DNA from: Nocardioides luteus
GTDB lineage: Bacteria > Actinomycetota > Actinomycetes > Propionibacteriales > Nocardioidaceae
Assembly (NCBI RefSeq): GCF_000960475.2
Contig: NZ_JZDQ02000023.1
Coordinates: 1-64,000 of the forward strand
Reading direction: 5' to 3'
DNA: 64,000 nucleotides
Position numbers and translations under genes: made by a program. How positions within the stretch are numbered: position 1 is the stretch's first letter; every line of letters begins with the position of its first letter. The notes under the pieces were generated by a model. The model saw only the letters and a list, made by a program, of their open reading frames with translations, was not told the DNA's origin and ran no database searches. Positions 19,601 to 33,094 of this stretch are shown one piece after another.

Positions 19601-20016
19601 CCACCTCCGGTGTCGGGTCCGTGGCCGCGACGCTGGACGGTGCCGCGGTCGCCGGCGACAAGCTCGCCCTGTGGCGGCTCTCGCTCGGCTCGCACACCCT
19701 CGAGGTCACCGCGACCGACAGGGCGGGACGTACGACGACGAAGAAGGTGACGTTCACGACCACCACCTCGCTGACCGAGCTCACCGCCCTGACCGAGCGG
19801 CTCGCCCGCTCCGGTGAGATCACGCCGGCCGGGGAGAGCGTCCTCGAGAAGCGTCTCAGCCAGGCCGCCAAGCACGTCGCCGCCGGACGGTACGCCTCGG
19901 CCCGGTCGCAGCTGCAGGAGTACGTCGACCTGGCGGCCAGCCCGGTCAACGTGACCGACGCCGACGCTCGTGCCGCGCTGCAGCGCGACGCCCGGGCGGT
20001 GATCAGCCAACTCTGA
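16648..20016 (+). CDS. secreted glucose/sorbosone dehydrogenase-like protein with PKD and C-terminal repeat domains
   Basis: A 1122-residue exported protein. Residues about 1-50 are a signal peptide with an arginine-rich start (PRRRARRSLLAVTSG). From about 60 to 540 is a PQQ-type glucose/sorbosone dehydrogenase propeller (DMAVLPDRRVLTTARNGDI, HVAGDVDFDDQGNLYLATGD, DYGDGFFRANPDAGLYRID). A PKD domain follows (about 550-635, FDGSGSVDPEGG, YDWDLDGDG). Then come a carbohydrate-binding-like region, an Ig-like region and a helical end (LTERLARSGEITPAGE) resembling FIMAH domains. It may oxidise sugars or bind polysaccharide outside the cell. PQQ use is not proven. The ATG at 16648 follows AAGGA. Confidence 0.82.
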   Translation: MPRYSSAGGVPRRRARRSLLAVTSGFALVLASGLALATPAAAHDGVDHGTEPGAGLALDWSNYEKVTLTKDTGEPIDMAVLPDRRVLTTARNGDIRLVDPDAGTTRVVNTIATYNNSEDGLQTITLAPDFEESGWVYLYYAPRTMTGPYPTTTPSGSAPNTLPAGQTESYWDQWKGYNQLTRVKWDEAADKLDLATEQVILKVEVQRGQCCHVAGDVDFDDQGNLYLATGDNTPAGTPGANGYAPNNDAPGYNPGFDSRRGAGNTNDLRGKILRIAVQEDGSYTIPDGNLFAPGTEKTRPEIFAMGVRNPFRIDVDPATNSVSWGDYGPDAGAPNPDRGPMGYVEWQTTSIDKPINGGWPYCTGDHFNYNEWNFETATPREFFDCAAGAKNNSRWNTGLSTLPPATSATLYYGDNNTHQPWPELTDFSPAGGQGPMGGPVYHYDADNPSPTKFPEYWDGKAFFAEFSQDYLAAFTVDWPSGPVSHIEQFLPNTDLETNRQPITDSPIDIEFGPDGSLYVLDYGDGFFRANPDAGLYRIDYSVGNKAPRADIVADPISSSSAPLTVEFDGSGSVDPEGGALTYDWDLDGDGTFDATGATTSYTYDELGRYTARLRVTDAEGRRGITSTSISVGNVAPTIEVSTPAEGGFFDWGQAVPFKVATDDAEDGDATVCSRVTWTFGLGHDVHAHPLSQGTGCQFAIPTPADATEHGETENIYGVVVIGYTDNGANGVPAARSEVSMILNPKSQEVEWADASEGVAIAPDETASGLRKVTSLDAGDWLSWKPVNLAGITSAKLRASGTGTVQLRWGSADATPFASFDVDSQDWSETTSDLTGAPTGSGELFVTSTGGVTLDRIKFVGDGFADVTPPTVSATLDPAQPTGQNGWWTGNVSVTVTATDNGTVASRQRSTDGGQTWENAANPLTVSAEGVTTVHYRATDNGGNVSEAGKVVVRIDKTAPQVAVAGVSDGADVGNSGDASWSATDATSGVGSVAATLDGAAVAGDKLALWRLSLGSHTLEVTATDRAGRTTTKKVTFTTTTSLTELTALTERLARSGEITPAGESVLEKRLSQAAKHVAAGRYASARSQLQEYVDLAASPVNVTDADARAALQRDARAVISQL

Positions 20017-20028
20017 GGTGACTCTCCT

Positions 20029-20064
20029 GTGCGGGTCCAAGGGCGAAGGCCCTTGGGCCCGCAC
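20029..20064. terminator. strong hairpin after the sugar dehydrogenase-like gene
   Basis: A 16-base stem (20029-20044 with 20049-20064, one T-G wobble) closes a four-base GAAG loop just after the stop at 20016. There is no T-run, as is common in actinobacteria. It isolates the upstream unit from purU. Confidence 0.8.
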
Positions 20065-20089
20065 GGCCGTTCCGGGCGTACCGAAACCC

Positions 20090-20119
20090 TTGACGGAGCT
20101 CTGAGAGCCGTTCTACGAT
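20090..20119 (+). promoter_or_regulatory. purU-dmg promoter
   Basis: TTGACG (20090-20095), an 18-base spacer and TACGAT (20114-20119) form a good vegetative promoter for purU. The operator-like sequence lies immediately downstream, where a repressor would block initiation. Confidence 0.65.
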
Positions 20120-20123
20120 CATT

Positions 20124-20135
20124 CTGATATATGAG
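20124..20135. promoter_or_regulatory. GntR-type operator, site 1 (purU)
   Basis: CTGATATATGAG is a near-palindrome five bases after the -10 box. A further half-site, GTGTATCAT, is at 20138-20146. It matches four other sites in the betaine island (24428, 41944, 42609, 43189). Confidence 0.6.
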
Positions 20136-20168
20136 TTGTGTATCATTACCGGCATTCAGGAGCCCAGC

Positions 20169-23592
<3,424 letters not shown>

Positions 23593-23603
23593 CCGACGGG
23601 TCA

Positions 23604-23647
23604 GGATCGGGCGTCGGCCGCGGGTGGGCCGGCGCCCGATCCGTGTT
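23604..23647. terminator. bidirectional terminator between dmg-like gene and gntR
   Basis: GGATCGGGCG (23604-23613) pairs perfectly with CGCCCGATCC (23633-23642). The stem extends inward by six more pairs with one wobble, and TTTT follows on the plus strand. It separates two convergent genes. Confidence 0.85.
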
Positions 23648-23662
23648 TTCAGCAGGGCGCGG

Positions 23663-24340
23663 TCAGAGGACGCGCCGGACCGCCGTGGCGAAGCCGTCGA
23701 TGTGCTCGCGGGTCAGCCGCTCGGCGCGCTCGGCGTCGCCGTCGGCGATGGCGTCCAGGAGCTCGGCGTGCTCGGCGATGTGGGAGGCCAGGTCGGGGAG
23801 CTTGTCGACGACCAGGCACCAGATCCGGGTCGCCAGGTTGTCGTAGCGGATCAGCACGTCCTCGAGGTGCTTGTTGCCGGTCGCGCGGTAGATCAGCCGG
23901 TGCACCGACATGTCCAGACGCATCAGCGTGGCCCGGTCCTCGCCCGACCCGTCGAGGGTGCGAACCCTCGCGGCCATCATGCGCAGCTCGGCCCGCATCG
24001 GCTCGGTGGCGGCCGTCGCCGCCCGGTGGGCCGCGAACGGCTCGAGCTGTTCGCGCAGGTCGGAGATCGCGCCCAGCTCGGTGACGTCGACGGCCGTCGC
24101 GAACGTGCCCCGCCGCGGGTAGGAGACGACGAGGTGATCGGTCTCCAGGCGCTTGAGGGCCTCGCGCACCGGGGTGCGGCCGAAGCCGAGGGACTCCGCG
24201 AGCCTGCCGTCGTTGATCGGCTCGCCCGGCCGGATGTCGAGCATGATCAGCAGGTCCCGGATGCGCTCGTAGGCGGCGTACGCCAGGGAGGTTGGCGGCG
24301 CGCCGACCGTCGGCCGGACGGGCGTCTGAAGGTCGGTCAT
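23663..24340 (-). CDS. GntR-family regulator (FCD type), first paralogue
   Basis: A 225-residue regulator with an N-terminal winged helix (about 20-85: YERIRDLLIMLDIRPGEPIN, then GFGRTPVREALKRLETDHLV) and an all-helical FCD ligand domain (about 95-220). It is divergent from glyA with one operator-like palindrome between them. A paralogue at 41216 has nearly the same recognition helix, so their regulons probably overlap. The effector is probably a pathway intermediate; this is inference. Confidence 0.9.
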   Translation of the reverse strand: MTDLQTPVRPTVGAPPTSLAYAAYERIRDLLIMLDIRPGEPINDGRLAESLGFGRTPVREALKRLETDHLVVSYPRRGTFATAVDVTELGAISDLREQLEPFAAHRAATAATEPMRAELRMMAARVRTLDGSGEDRATLMRLDMSVHRLIYRATGNKHLEDVLIRYDNLATRIWCLVVDKLPDLASHIAEHAELLDAIADGDAERAERLTREHIDGFATAVRRVL

Positions 24341-24385
24341 CCGATGTCACCGCTTTCTTTGATCTGAACCGTCTGGTCTGGACCG

Positions 24386-24415
24386 TTGACAGGTGTCTTC
24401 GCCACCAAGCATACT
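24386..24415 (+). promoter_or_regulatory. glyA-sox operon promoter
   Basis: TTGACA (24386-24391), an 18-base spacer and CATACT (24410-24415) precede the glyA start by about 50 bases. The spacing is the same as in the purU promoter. Confidence 0.6.
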
Positions 24416-24427
24416 GGTGATCCGGAA

Positions 24428-24439
24428 CTGATATATCAA
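24428..24439. promoter_or_regulatory. GntR-type operator, site 2 (gntR/glyA)
   Basis: CTGATATATCAA contains the perfect ten-base palindrome TGATATATCA (24429-24438). It lies just after the glyA -10 box in the divergent gntR-glyA region. Confidence 0.65.
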
Positions 24440-24467
24440 TCGTACTTCAAGAGTTTGGGAGTTCATC

Positions 24468-25763
24468 GTGGTTGACGTCTTGACCGCCTCGCTCGCGGAC
24501 CTCGACCCCGAGGTCCGTGCGCAGATCGACGCCGAGCTGAGCCGCCAGCAGAACACGCTGGAGATGATCGCCTCGGAGAACTTCGCTCCCGCTGCCGTCA
24601 TGGAGGCTCAGGGATCGGTCCTCACCAACAAGTACGCGGAGGGCTACCCCGGCCGTCGCTACTACGGTGGCTGCGAGCACGTCGACGTCATCGAGCAGCT
24701 CGCCATCGACCGGCTCAAGGCGCTCTTCTCCGCGGAGTACGCCAACGTGCAGCCGCACTCGGGCGCCCAGGCCAACGCCGCCGCGATGTTCGCCCTCCTC
24801 GAGCCGGGTGACACCATCCTCGGCCTCTCGCTGGCCCACGGCGGCCACCTCACCCACGGGATGAAGATCAACTTCTCCGGCCGCCTCTACCAGGTCGTGC
24901 CGTACGAGGTCAGCCGCGAGGACTTCCTCATCGACATGGCCGAGGTCGAGCGCCTCACCCTCGAGCACCGGCCCAAGCTGATCGTCGCCGGCTGGTCCGC
25001 CTACCCCCGCCAGCTCGACTTCGCGGAGTTCCGCCGCATCGCCGACCTGGTCGGCGCCCGGCTCATGGTCGACATGGCCCACTTCGCCGGCCTGGTCGCG
25101 ACCGGCCTCCACCCGAACCCGGTGCCCTTCGCCGACGTCGTCACCTCGACGACCCACAAGACCCTCGGCGGCCCGCGCGGCGGCGTGATCCTCACCAACG
25201 ACCCCGCCATCGCCAAGAAGATCAACTCCTCGGTCTTCCCCGGCCAGCAGGGCGGGCCGCTCGAGCACGTCATCGCCGGCAAGGCCGTCGCCTTCAAGGT
25301 CGCCGCGGAGCCCGAGTTCCGCGAGCGCCAGGAGCGTACGCTGCGGGGTGCCCGCATCATCGCCGAGCGGCTGCTCGCCGACGACGTCGCGGCCGCCGGT
25401 GTCTCGGTGGTCAGCGGCGGCACCGACGTCCACCTCGTGCTGGTCGATCTGCGTGACTCCGAGCTCAACGGCCAGGACGGCGAGGACCGGCTGCACCGCA
25501 TCGGCATCACCGTCAACCGCAACGCGGTCCCGTTCGACCCGCGCCCGCCGATGGTCTCCTCCGGCCTGCGGATCGGCACGCCCGCGCTGGCCACCCGCGG
25601 GTTCGGCGACACCGACTTCCATGAGGTCGCCGAGATCATCGCGGCCGCGCTGAAGGACGACTTCACCGAGGAGACGGCCGACGCGCTGCGTGCGCGGGTC
25701 ACGAACCTCGCCGAGAAGCACCCGCTCTACCCCCACCTCCTCGAGTCGAACGGAGCCGAGTGA
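24468..25763 (+). CDS. glyA: serine hydroxymethyltransferase
   Basis: A 431-residue SHMT that interconverts glycine plus 5,10-methylene-THF and serine plus THF. The PLP lysine is in [14 protein letters not shown], and [18 protein letters not shown] and [17 protein letters not shown] are family signatures. The GTG at 24468 follows GGGAG. It is the first gene of glyA-soxBDAG-sdaA and overlaps soxB. In this setting it uses the methyl carbon released from sarcosine to turn glycine into serine. Confidence 0.96.
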   Translation: MVDVLTASLADLDPEVRAQIDAELSRQQNTLEMIASENFAPAAVMEAQGSVLTNKYAEGYPGRRYYGGCEHVDVIEQLAIDRLKALFSAEYANVQPHSGAQANAAAMFALLEPGDTILGLSLAHGGHLTHGMKINFSGRLYQVVPYEVSREDFLIDMAEVERLTLEHRPKLIVAGWSAYPRQLDFAEFRRIADLVGARLMVDMAHFAGLVATGLHPNPVPFADVVTSTTHKTLGGPRGGVILTNDPAIAKKINSSVFPGQQGGPLEHVIAGKAVAFKVAAEPEFRERQERTLRGARIIAERLLADDVAAAGVSVVSGGTDVHLVLVDLRDSELNGQDGEDRLHRIGITVNRNAVPFDPRPPMVSSGLRIGTPALATRGFGDTDFHEVAEIIAAALKDDFTEETADALRARVTNLAEKHPLYPHLLESNGAE

Positions 25764-26980
25764 TGGCAGACCTGCTGCCCGAGCACCCCGACTTCCTCTG
25801 GCGAAACCCGGAGCCGAAGTCGTCCTACGACGTCGTCATCATCGGCGGCGGCGGGCACGGCCTGGCGACGGCCTACTACCTGGCGAAGAACCACGGCATC
25901 GCGAACGTGGCTGTCCTGGAGCGCGGCTGGCTCGCCGGCGGCAACATGGCGCGCAACACGACGATCATCCGGTCCAACTACCTGTGGGACGAGTCGGCGG
26001 CGATCTACGAGCACTCCCTCAAGCAGTGGGAGGTGCTCCCCGACGAGCTCGACTACGACTTCCTCTTCAGCCAGCGTGGCGTGCTCAACCTCGCCCACAC
26101 GCTGCAGGACGTACGCGACTCGGTGCGGCGCTGCGAGGCCAACCGCCTCAACGGGATCGACGCCGAGTGGCTCGACGCGGACCAGGTGAAGGAGGTCTGC
26201 CCGATCATCAACACCAGCGACAACATCCGCTACCCGGTCCTCGGCGCGACCTACCAGCCCCGCGCGGGCATCGCCAAGCACGACCACGTCGCCTGGGCGT
26301 TCGCCCGCAAGGCCGACGAGCTCGGTGTCGACCTGATCCAGGACTGCGAGGTGACCGGGATCCTCAAGGAGGGCAACCGAGTGGTCGGCGTGCAGACCAG
26401 CCGCGGCACGATCGCGGCCGGGAAGGTCGCGCTGTGCGCGGCCGGGCACTCCAGCGTCCTCGCCGAGATGGCCGGCTTCGACCTGCCGATCCAGTCGCAC
26501 CCGCTCCAGGCGCTCGTCTCCGAGCTCCACCAGCCGGTCCACCCGACCGTGGTGATGTCGAACCACGTCCACGTCTACGTCTCCCAGGCCCACAAGGGCG
26601 AGCTCGTCATGGGTGCGGGTGTCGATGCGTACAACGGCTACGGGCAGCGCGGCGGGTTCCATGTCATCGAGGAGCAGATGGCGGCCGCCGTCGAGCTGTT
26701 CCCGATCTTCGCCCGCGCACACCTGCTCCGGACCTGGGGCGGCATCGTCGACGTCACCCCCGACGCCTCCCCGGTGGTGGGCAAGACGCCGATCGACCAG
26801 CTCTACGTGAACTGCGGCTGGGGCACCGGCGGCTTCAAGGGCACCCCCGGAGCCGGCTGGACGATGGCGCACACGATCGCCCATGACGAGCCGCACGAGT
26901 ACAACGCACCGTTCGCACTGGAGCGATTCAGCACCGGTGCCCTCATCGACGAGCACGGCGCAGCGGCCGTGGCCCACTGA
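25763..26980 (+). CDS. soxB: sarcosine oxidase, beta subunit
   Basis: A 405-residue FAD protein ([20 protein letters not shown] at about 24-43), the subunit of heterotetrameric sarcosine oxidase where sarcosine is oxidised. His173 and His175 in [12 protein letters not shown] are at the site of covalent FMN attachment in the Corynebacterium enzyme. The ATG overlaps the glyA stop by one base (a GTG one codon earlier is also possible). Confidence 0.95.
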   Translation: MADLLPEHPDFLWRNPEPKSSYDVVIIGGGGHGLATAYYLAKNHGIANVAVLERGWLAGGNMARNTTIIRSNYLWDESAAIYEHSLKQWEVLPDELDYDFLFSQRGVLNLAHTLQDVRDSVRRCEANRLNGIDAEWLDADQVKEVCPIINTSDNIRYPVLGATYQPRAGIAKHDHVAWAFARKADELGVDLIQDCEVTGILKEGNRVVGVQTSRGTIAAGKVALCAAGHSSVLAEMAGFDLPIQSHPLQALVSELHQPVHPTVVMSNHVHVYVSQAHKGELVMGAGVDAYNGYGQRGGFHVIEEQMAAAVELFPIFARAHLLRTWGGIVDVTPDASPVVGKTPIDQLYVNCGWGTGGFKGTPGAGWTMAHTIAHDEPHEYNAPFALERFSTGALIDEHGAAAVAH

Positions 26981-26992
26981 AAGGAGCCGACG

Positions 26993-27283
26993 ATGATCCT
27001 CATCAGCTGCCCCGACTGCGGGCCCCGCGACGAGACCGAGTTCCACTACGGCGGTCAGGCGCACGTCCCCTACCCGGAGGACCCGAACGCCCTCAGCGAC
27101 GAGGAGTGGGGTCGCTACCTCTTCTACCGCGAGAACACCAAGGGCATCTTCGCCGAGCGCTGGGTCCACAGCTCCGGCTGCCGCAAGTGGTTCAACGTCC
27201 TGCGCGACACCGTCACCTATCGCATCGCCGCCGTCTACCGCGCCGGCGAACCGCGTCCCACCCTGGAAGGAGGCCCGCAGTGA
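26993..27283 (+). CDS. soxD: sarcosine oxidase, delta subunit
   Basis: A 96-residue subunit with zinc ligands as in the known enzyme: Cys6 and Cys9 in ISCPDCGPR, and the His and Cys of [10 protein letters not shown] near residues 59-63. It has a GAAAGGAG ribosome-binding site and overlaps soxA by GTGA. Confidence 0.95.
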   Translation: MILISCPDCGPRDETEFHYGGQAHVPYPEDPNALSDEEWGRYLFYRENTKGIFAERWVHSSGCRKWFNVLRDTVTYRIAAVYRAGEPRPTLEGGPQ

Positions 27284-30183
27284 GCACGACGTCGCACCGC
27301 CTCACCGACGGTGGCCGCATCGACCGATCGACCCGTCTGACCTTCAGCGTCGACGGCCAGGAGTACGCCGGCCACGCCGGTGACACCCTCGCCTCCGCCC
27401 TGATCGCCAACGGCGTGCTCGAGTGCGGCCCCTCGCTCTACCGGCAGCGCCCGCGTGGCGTACTCGCCGCCGGGCTGGAGGAGTCCAACGCGCTGGTCAA
27501 GCTGAGGCGCCCCGGCGACTCGGTGACCGAGTCGATGCTCCCGGCCACGACGGTCGAGCTCGTCGACGGCCTCGAGGCCGACTACCTCAGCGGTCTCGGC
27601 GAGCTCGACCCCGCCGACGACACCGCGGTCTACGACAAGAAGTACGTCCACACCGACGTGCTGATCATCGGCGCCGGCCCCACGGGGCTCGCCGCGGCGC
27701 GCACCGCCGCCGCGTCCGGCGCCCGGGTGATCCTGATCGACGACCAGCCCGAGCTCGGTGGGTCGCTGCTCTCCGCCCGCGGCCTGAGCGTCGACGGCGT
27801 GGACAGCGACACCTGGTTGCGCGACGTCGCCGAGGAGCTCGCCGCCGCTCCGGAGGTCACGGTCCTGACCCGGACCAACGCCTTCGGCAGCTACGACGCC
27901 AACTACGTGATCGCGCTCGAGAGCCGGCTCGACCACCTCGACGCCTCCGCCAAGAAGGCCCTCGCGGGCGTGTCCCGGCAGCGGCTGTGGCACATCCGCG
28001 CCCAGCAGGTCGTGGTCGCGACCGGTGCCCACGAGCGTCCCCTCGTCTTCGGCAACAACGACCGCCCCGGCGTGATGCTCGCCTCCGCGGTCCGCACCTA
28101 CCTGAACCGCTACGGCGTGGCTGCCGGCTCGAACGTGCTGCTCGCGACGACCAACGACAGCGCCTACGAGGTCGCCGCCGACCTGGCCGCCGCCGGAGTC
28201 TCCGTGGCGGCCGTCGTCGACGCCCGCGCCGAGCGGTCCGAGGCCGCACGCCGCGCCGAGGAGGCCGGCATCGAGGTCGTCCTCGGCTCCGCCGTCCTCG
28301 ACACCGCCGGTGACCCGCGGGTCACCTCGGCGACCGTGTCGGCCATCGACGCCGACGGCGCCGCGGTCGGCGAGCGGCGAGAGATCGCCTGCGACGTCGT
28401 CGCGGTCGCCGGCGGCTGGAGCCCCGTGGTCCACCTGCACAGCCAGCGGCAGGGCAAGGTGCGCTGGGACGAGGACCTGGCCGGGTTCGTCCCCGACGGC
28501 GAGGTCGCCGGCCAGCAGATCGTCGGGTCGGCCCGCGGCAGCTACACCCTCGACGCGTGCCTCGCCGAGGGCCGGTACGCAGCGGCGACGGCCCTCTTCG
28601 CCACCGGCTTCGCCGGCGAGGCCCCGGAGGGCCCGCTCCCGGCGGCGACGGGCGACGGTACGACCCGTGCCCTGTGGCTGACCGCCGAGGAGGGCGTCGC
28701 GCTGGACGAGCTGGTCGACCACTTCGTCGACTTCCAGCGCGACCAGACGGTGCACGACGTACTGCGGGCGACCGGCGCCGGCATGCGCAGCGTCGAGCAC
28801 ATCAAGCGCTACACCTCCATCAGCACCGCCAACGACCAGGGCAAGACCTCCGGCGTCAACGCCATCGGGGTCATCGCGGCCGCGCTCAACGACGGTCGCA
28901 GCCCCGGCGAGATCGGCACGACGACGTACCGGGCGCCGTACGCTCCGATCCCGTTCGTCGCGCTCGCCGGTCGCGAGCGGGGCGACCTGTTCGACCCGGC
29001 CCGGCTGACCTCGATCCACCCCTGGCACGTCGCGCAGGGAGCCGAGATGGAGATCGTGGGGCAGTGGCTGCGGCCGTGGTACTACCCGCAGGACGGCGAG
29101 TCGCTCGACGAGGCCGTGCTCCGCGAGTGTGCCGCGGTCCGCGAGTCCGTCGGCATGATGGACGCGACCACCCTGGGCAAGATCGAGGTGTGGGGGAGCG
29201 ACGCCGGCGAGTTCCTCAACCGGATCTACACCAACGCCTTCAAGAAGCTCGCTCCCGGCTCCGCCCGCTACGGCGTCATGTGCACGCCCGACGGGATGAT
29301 CTTCGACGACGGCGTCACCCTGCGCATCGACGAGGGCCGCTACTTCATGACGACGACCACCGGCGGCGCCGCCAAGGTCCTCGACTGGCTCGAGGAGTGG
29401 CACCAGACCGAGTGGCCGACCCTGGACGTCAGCTTCACCTCGGTCACCGAGCAGTGGGCCACCGTCGCCGTCGTCGGCCCGAGGTCGCGCGAGGTGATCG
29501 CCAAGATCGCCCCGGACCTCGACGTCAGCAACGACGCGTTCCCGTTCATGACCTTCCGGGAGACGACGCTCGCATCGGGCATCCCGGCGCGGGTGTGCCG
29601 GATCTCCTTCTCCGGAGAGCTCGCCTTCGAGGTCAACGTCGAGACCTGGTTCGGCCAGCGGGTGTGGGAGGAGATCCACGCCGCCGGCCAGGAATGGGCG
29701 ATCACCCCGTACGGCACCGAGACCATGCACGTGCTCCGTGCCGAGAAGGGCTACCCGATCGTCGGCCAGGACACCGACGGCACGGTCACGCCGCAGGACG
29801 CCGGGATGGAGTGGATCGTCTCCAAGGCGAAGGACTTCGTCGGCAAGCGCTCCTACAGCCGGGCCGACACCTCCCGCACCGACCGCAAGCACCTCGTCTC
29901 GGTGCTGCCCGTCGACAGGTCCTTCCGGCTGCCCGAGGGCACCCAGCTGGTCGAGGCCGGTACGCCGATCACCCCTGCCGAGGGACCGGTGCCGATGCTC
30001 GGCCACGTGACCTCGAGCTACCACAGTGCCGCGCTCGGACGTTCGTTCGCGCTGGCGCTCATCAAGGATGGCCGCAACCGCATCGGCCAGACCCTCGTCG
30101 CGCCGGTCGGGGACCGACTGGTCGACGTCGTCGTCGCTGACACCGTCCTCTACGACCCGGAAGGAAGCCGCCGCGATGGTTGA
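27280..30183 (+). CDS. soxA: sarcosine oxidase, alpha subunit
   Basis: A 967-residue subunit. Residues about 15-80 form the N-terminal ferredoxin-like domain ([20 protein letters not shown]), 125-440 the NAD-binding Rossmann part ([21 protein letters not shown]), and 580-967 a GcvT-like THF domain ([30 protein letters not shown]). Formaldehyde formed at the beta subunit travels inside the enzyme to THF, giving 5,10-methylene-THF, glycine and hydrogen peroxide. The GTG at 27280 follows GGAAGGAG; the stop overlaps soxG by eight bases. Confidence 0.95.
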   Translation: MSTTSHRLTDGGRIDRSTRLTFSVDGQEYAGHAGDTLASALIANGVLECGPSLYRQRPRGVLAAGLEESNALVKLRRPGDSVTESMLPATTVELVDGLEADYLSGLGELDPADDTAVYDKKYVHTDVLIIGAGPTGLAAARTAAASGARVILIDDQPELGGSLLSARGLSVDGVDSDTWLRDVAEELAAAPEVTVLTRTNAFGSYDANYVIALESRLDHLDASAKKALAGVSRQRLWHIRAQQVVVATGAHERPLVFGNNDRPGVMLASAVRTYLNRYGVAAGSNVLLATTNDSAYEVAADLAAAGVSVAAVVDARAERSEAARRAEEAGIEVVLGSAVLDTAGDPRVTSATVSAIDADGAAVGERREIACDVVAVAGGWSPVVHLHSQRQGKVRWDEDLAGFVPDGEVAGQQIVGSARGSYTLDACLAEGRYAAATALFATGFAGEAPEGPLPAATGDGTTRALWLTAEEGVALDELVDHFVDFQRDQTVHDVLRATGAGMRSVEHIKRYTSISTANDQGKTSGVNAIGVIAAALNDGRSPGEIGTTTYRAPYAPIPFVALAGRERGDLFDPARLTSIHPWHVAQGAEMEIVGQWLRPWYYPQDGESLDEAVLRECAAVRESVGMMDATTLGKIEVWGSDAGEFLNRIYTNAFKKLAPGSARYGVMCTPDGMIFDDGVTLRIDEGRYFMTTTTGGAAKVLDWLEEWHQTEWPTLDVSFTSVTEQWATVAVVGPRSREVIAKIAPDLDVSNDAFPFMTFRETTLASGIPARVCRISFSGELAFEVNVETWFGQRVWEEIHAAGQEWAITPYGTETMHVLRAEKGYPIVGQDTDGTVTPQDAGMEWIVSKAKDFVGKRSYSRADTSRTDRKHLVSVLPVDRSFRLPEGTQLVEAGTPITPAEGPVPMLGHVTSSYHSAALGRSFALALIKDGRNRIGQTLVAPVGDRLVDVVVADTVLYDPEGSRRDG

Positions 30184-30808
30184 GACCACGATCGAGCCGC
30201 TCGACAAGTTGATCGGAGGGCTGCGCGTCAGCCCGGCCCAGCATCTCCACGGTGCCTTCGTCGACGCCGGCGTCACCGGTGCCTTCGGGGTGCGGGTGCG
30301 CGAGGAGCAGTTCCTGACCATGGTCGGTCTGCGGGTGACGGCCGGCTCGCCCGACCGGGCCCGGCTGGCCAAGATCCTCGGCGCCGAGCTCCCCGGCGGA
30401 TGCGGCGAGGTCGCCACGGGCCACGACGTGGTCGTCCTGTGGCTCTCGCCCGACGAGTACCTGGTCATCTCGCAGAGCGTGGCCGGCTCCACCCTGGTGT
30501 CCTACCTGCGCGCGGGGGTCTCCGAGGGTGGTGCCGCGGTCGTCGACCTGTCGGCCAACCGCACCACCCTCCGGCTGGAGGGTCCCTCGGCGCAGGCGGT
30601 CCTGGAGAAGGGCTGCCCGCTCGACCTCCACCCTCGATCCTTCGCGACGGGCACCGCGGTCGTCACCAACATCGGCCGGGTCCCGGTGATCCTGTGGAAG
30701 GTCGAGGCCGACTCCTACCGGATCCTGCCGCGGGCCTCGTTCGCCGACTTCCTGGGCCGCTGGCTGGTCGACGCCATGGCCGAGTTCAAGGTATTGGGAT
30801 CCGGCTGA
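30176..30808 (+). CDS. soxG: sarcosine oxidase, gamma subunit
   Basis: A 210-residue GcvT-like subunit with [42 protein letters not shown] and a C-terminal [20 protein letters not shown], all typical of SoxG. Its start overlaps soxA, with GGAAGG upstream, and its stop overlaps the sdaA start. Confidence 0.94.
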   Translation: MVETTIEPLDKLIGGLRVSPAQHLHGAFVDAGVTGAFGVRVREEQFLTMVGLRVTAGSPDRARLAKILGAELPGGCGEVATGHDVVVLWLSPDEYLVISQSVAGSTLVSYLRAGVSEGGAAVVDLSANRTTLRLEGPSAQAVLEKGCPLDLHPRSFATGTAVVTNIGRVPVILWKVEADSYRILPRASFADFLGRWLVDAMAEFKVLGSG

Positions 30809-32181
30809 TGGCACTCAGCGTCTTCGACATGTTCTCGGTCGGCATCGGGCCGTCGTCGTCCCACACGGTCGGCCCGATGCGCGCGGCGGTGCAGTTCACC
30901 GACGCCCTGAAGGCGGGGTCGCTGCTCGACGCCGTCACCCGGGTGCAGGTCGAGCTGTTCGGCTCGCTCGGCGCCACCGGCCACGGCCACGGCTCCGACA
31001 AGGCGGTCGTCCTCGGTCTCGAGGGCAACCGTCCCGAGACGGTCGACACCGACAACGCCGACGCCCGGGTGGCCGAGGTCCGGGCCGCCCGGCGGCTGCG
31101 GCTCGCCGGTGCCCGGGACATCGAGTTCGACGCCGACGACGTCGTCATGCACCGCACCCGCACCCTGCCCGCGCACCCGAACGGGATGATCTTCCGGGCC
31201 CTCGGTGCGACAGCCGAGGTGCTCCAGGAGAGCACGTACTACTCGGTCGGCGGCGGCTTCGTCGTGGACGAGGACGCGGCCGGCGCCGACCGGATCGTCG
31301 AGGACGCGACCCCCATCCCGTATCCGTTCACCACCGGTGCGGAGCTGCTCGCGGTCTGTGCCGAGTCGGGCAAGCGGATCAGCGACGTCATGCTGGCCAA
31401 CGAGCTGGCGTGGCGTACGGAGGAGGAGGTGCGCGCCGAGCTGCTGCACATCTGGTCGGTCATGCAGGAGTGCGTGCACAACGGCTGCACCCGCGTGGAG
31501 CCCACGCTCCCCGGCGGGCTGAAGGTGCCGCGGCGCGCCCCCGGCCTGTACGCCCACCTGCACGCCTCCACCGACGAGACCGACCCGCTCCGGGCGATGG
31601 ACTGGGTCAACCTCTTCGCGCTGGCCGTCAACGAGGAGAACGCCTCGGGTGGCCGGATCGTCACCGCCCCGACCAACGGCGCCGCGGGCATCGTCCCGGC
31701 CGTGCTCCACTACTACGAGAAGTTCGTGCCGAGCGCCGACGAGGACGGGATCGTCAGGTTCCTCCTCGCCGCCGCCGCTATCGGGATCCTATTCAAGATC
31801 AACGCGTCGATCTCCGGTGCCGAGGTCGGCTGCCAGGGCGAGGTCGGCTCCGCCTGCGCGATGGCGGCCGGCGCCCTGTGCGAGGTGCTCGGTGGCACCC
31901 CGGAGCAGGTGGAGAACGCCGCCGAGATCGGCATCGAGCACAACCTCGGCCTCACCTGCGACCCCGTCGGGGGACTGGTGCAGATCCCGTGCATCGAGCG
32001 CAACGCCATCGCCAGCAACAAGGCCATCAACGCGGCCCGCATCGCCGCTCGCGGCGACGGCAGCCATCGGGTCTCCCTCGACGCCGCGATCAAGACCATG
32101 CGCGAGACGGGGGCCGACATGAAGATCAAGTACAAGGAGACCTCCCGCGGAGGCCTTGCCGTCAACGTCATCGAGTGCTGA
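30808..32181 (+). CDS. sdaA: L-serine dehydratase (iron-sulfur type)
   Basis: A 457-residue single-chain L-serine ammonia-lyase: N-terminal beta domain with [18 protein letters not shown], and C-terminal alpha domain with [14 protein letters not shown] and cluster cysteines in [24 protein letters not shown] and IPCIERN. It converts serine to pyruvate and ammonia, the exit of the pathway to central metabolism. Translational coupling to soxG (TGATG) shows that it belongs to the operon. Confidence 0.95.
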   Translation: MALSVFDMFSVGIGPSSSHTVGPMRAAVQFTDALKAGSLLDAVTRVQVELFGSLGATGHGHGSDKAVVLGLEGNRPETVDTDNADARVAEVRAARRLRLAGARDIEFDADDVVMHRTRTLPAHPNGMIFRALGATAEVLQESTYYSVGGGFVVDEDAAGADRIVEDATPIPYPFTTGAELLAVCAESGKRISDVMLANELAWRTEEEVRAELLHIWSVMQECVHNGCTRVEPTLPGGLKVPRRAPGLYAHLHASTDETDPLRAMDWVNLFALAVNEENASGGRIVTAPTNGAAGIVPAVLHYYEKFVPSADEDGIVRFLLAAAAIGILFKINASISGAEVGCQGEVGSACAMAAGALCEVLGGTPEQVENAAEIGIEHNLGLTCDPVGGLVQIPCIERNAIASNKAINAARIAARGDGSHRVSLDAAIKTMRETGADMKIKYKETSRGGLAVNVIEC

Positions 32182-32206
32182 TGTCCCGGGCGAGAAGGAG
32201 AAGTGC

Positions 32207-33094
32207 ATGACCACCACCGCTGCAAGGATCGACGGCAAGCGCGTCGCCGCCGATCTCAAGGCCGGGCTCGCCGTGCGGGTGAAGGCACTGAACGAGGCCG
32301 GGATCGAGCCGGGTCTCGGCACCATCCTCGTCGGCGACGACCCCGGCTCCCACTCCTACGTCGCGGGCAAGCACCGCGACTGCGCCGAGGTCGGCATCGC
32401 CTCGATCCGGATCGAGCTCCCCGCCAGCGCCTCGCAGGCCGAGATCGAGGCGGCCGTGCAGCGGCTCAACGACGACCCGGCCTGCACCGGCTTCATCGTC
32501 CAGCTGCCGCTGCCGCCGCACGTCGACACCCACCGCGTCCTGGAGCTCATCGACCCGGACAAGGACGCCGACGGTCTCCATCCCACCAACCTCGGCAAGC
32601 TGGTGCTCGGCACCCCGGCCCCGCTGCCGTGCACGCCCCGCGGGATCATCGAGCTGCTGCGGCAGCACGACGTGCCGATCACCGGCCAGCGGTTCTGCGT
32701 CATCGGCTGCGGTCTCACCGTCGGCAGGCCCCTCGGCCTCATGCTCACCCGCCCGACCGAGCACGCCACCGTCACCCTGTGCAACATCGAGACCCGTGAC
32801 GTCGCCGCCCATGCCCGGGCCTCGGACGTCATCGTCGCGGCAGCCGGCGTCGCCCACCTGGTCAAGCCCGACTGGGTCAGCCCCGGCGCCACCGTCCTCT
32901 CCGTCGGGATCACCCGCACCATCGAGGGCATCCTGGGCGACGTCGACCCCAACGTGGACGTCGTCGCCGGCAAGATGACCGGCGCCACCGGCGGTGTCGG
33001 GCCGATGACCCGCGCGATGCTGCTGACCAACATCGTCGAGATCGCCGAGCAGCAGCTGGCTGCCAGGGAGGCGATCGTCGGGGCGCCGGCATGA
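32207..33094 (+). CDS. folD: methylene-THF dehydrogenase/cyclohydrolase FolD, variant nucleotide motif
   Basis: A 295-residue FolD that takes 5,10-methylene-THF to 10-formyl-THF. The catalytic YVAGKHRDC (Tyr, Lys) and [15 protein letters not shown] are present. The dinucleotide loop usually reads GRSxxVGxP; here it is [14 protein letters not shown], with the Arg-Ser replaced by Cys-Gly, which may change NAD/NADP preference. The ATG at 32207 has GAGAAGGAG upstream. It stands in the sox operon and supplies the substrate of PurU. Confidence 0.92.
   Translation: MTTTAARIDGKRVAADLKAGLAVRVKALNEAGIEPGLGTILVGDDPGSHSYVAGKHRDCAEVGIASIRIELPASASQAEIEAAVQRLNDDPACTGFIVQLPLPPHVDTHRVLELIDPDKDADGLHPTNLGKLVLGTPAPLPCTPRGIIELLRQHDVPITGQRFCVIGCGLTVGRPLGLMLTRPTEHATVTLCNIETRDVAAHARASDVIVAAAGVAHLVKPDWVSPGATVLSVGITRTIEGILGDVDPNVDVVAGKMTGATGGVGPMTRAMLLTNIVEIAEQQLAAREAIVGAPA

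Noticed and set aside
16699-20064. A 1121-codon open frame on the minus strand opposite the sugar dehydrogenase-like gene
   Set aside because: It mirrors a plus-strand gene with signal peptide and recognisable domains; its translation is low-complexity Arg/Gly/Val/Asp sequence typical of antisense frames in GC-rich DNA.
20136-20168. Upstream start for purU adding 11 residues
   Set aside because: It would lie inside the operator half-site and has no ribosome-binding site; the ATG at 20169 has AGGAG at a good distance.
24341-24467. Glycine riboswitch before glyA
   Set aside because: The gap is fully used by a promoter and a GntR-type palindrome, and I see no tandem aptamer pattern or room for one.
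27235-30492. A 1085-codon open frame on the minus strand opposite soxA and soxG
   Set aside because: soxA and soxG are certain from their domains; the antisense translation shows no family motif.
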